Shown here: positions 6,452 through 8,127 of the stretch, piece after piece
How the letters are laid out: every line of letters begins with the position of its first letter
Position numbering within the stretch: the stretch's first letter is position 1
NCBI GenBank assembly: GCA_016194725.1
Contig: JACQAW010000351.1
Coordinates: forward strand, 1 to 8,127
DNA from: Deltaproteobacteria bacterium
GTDB taxonomy: Bacteria; Bdellovibrionota; UBA1018; UBA923
Direction of reading: 5' to 3'
DNA length: 8,127 nt
The notes under the pieces: generated by a model
Seen by the model: only the letters and a program-made list of their open reading frames with translations
Told to the model about the DNA's origin: nothing
The model's database searches: none
Program-made: the position numbers and the translations under genes

Positions 6452-7633
6452 TCACTCCTCGTTAAGGTGGTGGCCTTCGAACACGGCGCGGTTGAGCTGC
6501 CAGCCGTCGATCCAGACCTCGCCCTTGTCCGCGTCGCAGTCGAGACCCGAGTCTTTATAGGCGTCGCACGACTGGCCCCAGGAGTTGCGAATGAGGTACT
6601 CACAGCGACGACGCGGCCCGTTCCAGCGACGCCCCACGACGGTGCTGTAGTGCGAGCCGCACCGGTCATCATCTTCGCGAAACTCGAGAGTCTCGGCCGC
6701 GTCGCCCCGGGGCAGGCCCTTGAAGTCCTGAGGGTTGGTCAAAACTTTCTTGCAGTAGCCAATCGCGATGGGCTGTGGGGCAACAGTGCGGTTGAAAATC
6801 GCGTCGATCGCGCGCGTGGCGGAATTGCCGGCGAGCTCCAGAGGCCGCAATTTCGGAAGATGCGGTCTTTCCAGATGCGAGTCGCAGGCTCGCAGGAACA
6901 GATCACGGAAAAACTCGCTGCGCGTGGATTGGCGCAACGCCCTCTCGACTTCCCTGAAATCGTGCAAAACACCGCTCAAAAAACTGCTCCTGGTTATACA
7001 CGCCGCCACCTCGGGAGCCACGACGTCTGCTGATGCGCCTTTCTCGTTGACCCGTTCCCAACTTTCATAGAGCGAGTCGTAGATGGCGTTGAAGTCGCCT
7101 TCGAAGCGCTGATAAGCACCGTTGATCGCAAGACCGCTGGCGGTCGTCAGCGCCGCCTGATCGCACGAGCCCTCAGTGCGTATCCAGTCGTAGACACGGG
7201 CGAACTTAACGCCGCCCACGAACTTGCGTTGCGCGTGGCTCGCGGCACCGATCGCCGCCATGATGTGCGAAGTCCGGTGCGACCGGCTCGCAAATCCAAA
7301 CGGCGCCCTGTGGCTGAGCGACCAGACGTCGACAAGATCGGCCGCGGCTTCCGCGGTGCAGATCCCGGCTGGCCCCTGCTGGCGAACGGGCAACAGCGCT
7401 ATCGCGCTGCCTGGGCCATCCAGGCGCAGATCGGTCGTGCACCCCGTATTCTCGCGCGTGGGCAACGGCGGACTGGGTGGGAATACCCCCGGAGCGGGGG
7501 CCGGAGTCCAGTTGGGGTCACTGCCCGCGCCAAAGGAAAGCGCGGGTCTACCCAGCGAAGCCAGGCTCGCGACTCCAAGAAAGAAAGCCAAAATCCAATT
7601 GGCCAATTTAAAACCTTCGCTCAACCGAAACAT
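6452..7633 (-). CDS. Exported papain-like (C1A) cysteine protease
   Basis: This 393-residue precursor begins with a signal-peptide-like stretch: basic residues at 3 and 9, then a hydrophobic core at about 12-27, with cleavage probably before residue 40. A Pro-rich segment (40-60) follows. The C1A catalytic set is present: oxyanion Gln86 and nucleophile Cys92 in QGPAGICTAEA, spaced six apart as in papain, then His328 in CGSHYSTVVG and Asn350 in RNSWG. The residues after the Cys (TAEA rather than WAFS) are unusual, and the Cys-to-His distance of 236 residues is far longer than in papain, so a large insertion lies between the two lobes. Eleven or so cysteines suggest disulfides after export. It probably acts in the periplasm or outside the cell, with an unknown substrate. 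ATG 7633 has GGGAG 7 nt upstream. The gene is preceded by a good promoter and is divergent from a small exported protein. Confidence 0.85.
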   Translation of the reverse strand: MFRLSEGFKLANWILAFFLGVASLASLGRPALSFGAGSDPNWTPAPAPGVFPPSPPLPTRENTGCTTDLRLDGPGSAIALLPVRQQGPAGICTAEAAADLVDVWSLSHRAPFGFASRSHRTSHIMAAIGAASHAQRKFVGGVKFARVYDWIRTEGSCDQAALTTASGLAINGAYQRFEGDFNAIYDSLYESWERVNEKGASADVVAPEVAACITRSSFLSGVLHDFREVERALRQSTRSEFFRDLFLRACDSHLERPHLPKLRPLELAGNSATRAIDAIFNRTVAPQPIAIGYCKKVLTNPQDFKGLPRGDAAETLEFREDDDRCGSHYSTVVGRRWNGPRRRCEYLIRNSWGQSCDAYKDSGLDCDADKGEVWIDGWQLNRAVFEGHHLNEE

Positions 7634-7674
7634 GGGTTCACTCCCTGCCAGAGTAAATTCTGAAGTAAAATGGT

Positions 7675-7703
7675 ATTATTTTATTGTTATATTTTTGTCT
7701 CAA
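7675..7703 (-). promoter_or_regulatory. Candidate sigma70-type promoter of the C1A protease gene
   Basis: On the minus strand a -35 box TTGAGA (7698-7703) and a -10 box AATAAT (7675-7680) are separated by exactly 17 bp. Transcription would start near 7668 and give a leader of about 35 nt before ATG 7633. The boxes sit in an AT-rich island at about 7651-7712 that stands out from the GC-rich surroundings. Confidence 0.5.
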
Positions 7704-7803
7704 ATAACGTTACCCGAGGGGCGCCTTCGTGACGACGGCCGCCGGCTGCGAATAGCCGCTCTGGATTCCAATGATTTCAATAGGATACGCTCGCCCGTTT
7801 GCC

Positions 7804-7810
7804 AGGAGGT
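7804..7810 (+). promoter_or_regulatory. Strong ribosome binding site of the small exported protein
   Basis: AGGAGGT lies 3 nt before ATG 7814. It fixes that start over the in-frame ATG at 7835 and supports this frame as the real one at the right edge, where the opposite strand also has an open frame. Confidence 0.7.
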
Positions 7811-7813
7811 ACA

Positions 7814-8127
7814 ATGGCGGCCTGGGGGATTTCCATGTACTCGATCGTGTTGCCTGTCTTGCTGGGAATCATTCCCGGAATCACGCCGGGCAGCGTGTTA
7901 GCCGATGAGACCAGCTCGTGGGGTTGTGGGATTCTGTCGGGCCTCTTCGCCGACGAGGAACGCGAGTATATCCGATCGAGCCGCCGGCTGGCCGATATTC
8001 AGAGCCGCCGCGAGATCGACGAGCGCAAATGCGATGCCGCCGGAAAAACTCCGGCCGAAACCCCCTATGAGCGGTCGTGCACACAGCTGGGCGGGGTGCC
8101 GAATCAGGAGCCGCCGCCGCCCGACCC
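7814..8127 (+). CDS. Small exported protein of unknown function (cut by right window edge)
   Basis: I do not recognise this protein. The visible 104 residues begin with a signal-peptide-like segment: a hydrophobic core at about residues 9-24 and a likely cleavage after VLA at 30. The part beyond is hydrophilic, with a highly charged, probably helical stretch at 46-72 (EEREYIRSSRRLADIQSRRE), cysteines at 38, 73 and 89, and a Pro run at the end of the window. It therefore looks secreted, periplasmic or surface-attached. No lipobox is visible. The start is supported by the AGGAGGT site just upstream. The upstream gap of about 180 bp to the divergent protease gene is shared, but I found no convincing plus-strand -35/-10 pair in it. 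The gene has no stop within the window, so full length and any C-terminal domain are unknown. Confidence 0.7.
   Translation, partial: MAAWGISMYSIVLPVLLGIIPGITPGSVLADETSSWGCGILSGLFADEEREYIRSSRRLADIQSRREIDERKCDAAGKTPAETPYERSCTQLGGVPNQEPPPPD

Noticed and set aside
7743..7758. A short CGGCT/AGCCG hairpin in the gap before the small exported gene.
   Set aside because: It has only 5 bp of stem and no following T run. Such hairpins are frequent by chance in GC-rich DNA.
7224..7901. A 225-codon plus-strand open frame across the protease 5' end and the intergenic region.
   Set aside because: It covers the coding strand of the signal peptide and Pro-rich region of the protease, the AT-rich promoter and the start of the small exported gene. 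It has no motif and no clear ribosome site.
1..8127. Possible CRISPR array, tRNA/rRNA, insertion sequence or phage attachment site.
   Set aside because: The only repeats seen are 6-bp units too short for CRISPR. No transposase-like protein, cloverleaf-like segment or paired terminal inverted repeats were seen.

Overview
The window is GC-rich, densely coded bacterial DNA with no RNA gene, insertion sequence, CRISPR array or phage signature that I could find. It holds seven protein genes, two of them cut by the window edges. Several features would fit a predatory or deltaproteobacterial-type lineage such as Bdellovibrionota: an HD-GYP-like protein with a divergent HD motif, a large helical-repeat regulator with two winged helices, a secreted papain-like protease, and the HESVGH-type TldD. 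No gene here is diagnostic of a phylum, so this placement is only a moderate inference from protein style.

Layout, left to right. (1) The N-terminal part of an ABC transporter permease, of the type seen in duplicated-permease anion transporters, lies on the minus strand and runs off the left edge. (2) An intergenic tract of about 125 bp follows, made of degenerate hexamer repeats whose consensus drifts from CCGGTN to CTGTTA. It contains a 10-bp inverted repeat, and its first unit on the minus strand supplies the stop codon of the next gene. (3) A minus-strand tldE-tldD operon, with a 1-nt gap between stop and start, encodes a metalloprotease of the TldD/TldE type. (4) A short divergent promoter region carries a 16-bp inverted repeat. 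(5) A plus-strand gene encodes a two-part protein with a degenerate HD-GYP domain. (6) One base beyond its stop, a convergent minus-strand gene encodes a putative helical-repeat regulator with two winged helices. (7) A minus-strand gene encodes an exported C1A (papain-like) cysteine protease with a good sigma70-type promoter in an AT-rich island. (8) Divergent from it, a plus-strand gene encodes a small cysteine-containing exported protein, cut by the right edge.

The only clear functional unit is TldD-TldE, where two related subunits form a peptide-degrading or peptide-maturing protease with one metal site. No precursor peptide or modification enzyme lies next to it here, so this looks like the housekeeping form. 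The HD-GYP-like protein and the convergent regulator have no demonstrable link beyond their packed 3' ends. The protease and the small secreted protein share a divergent upstream region and may be co-regulated.

I did not find a convincing undescribed multi-gene system. The items most worth a second look are the hexamer repeat tract, the altered HD-GYP motif, the architecture of the regulator, and the divergent secreted protease and small exported protein.
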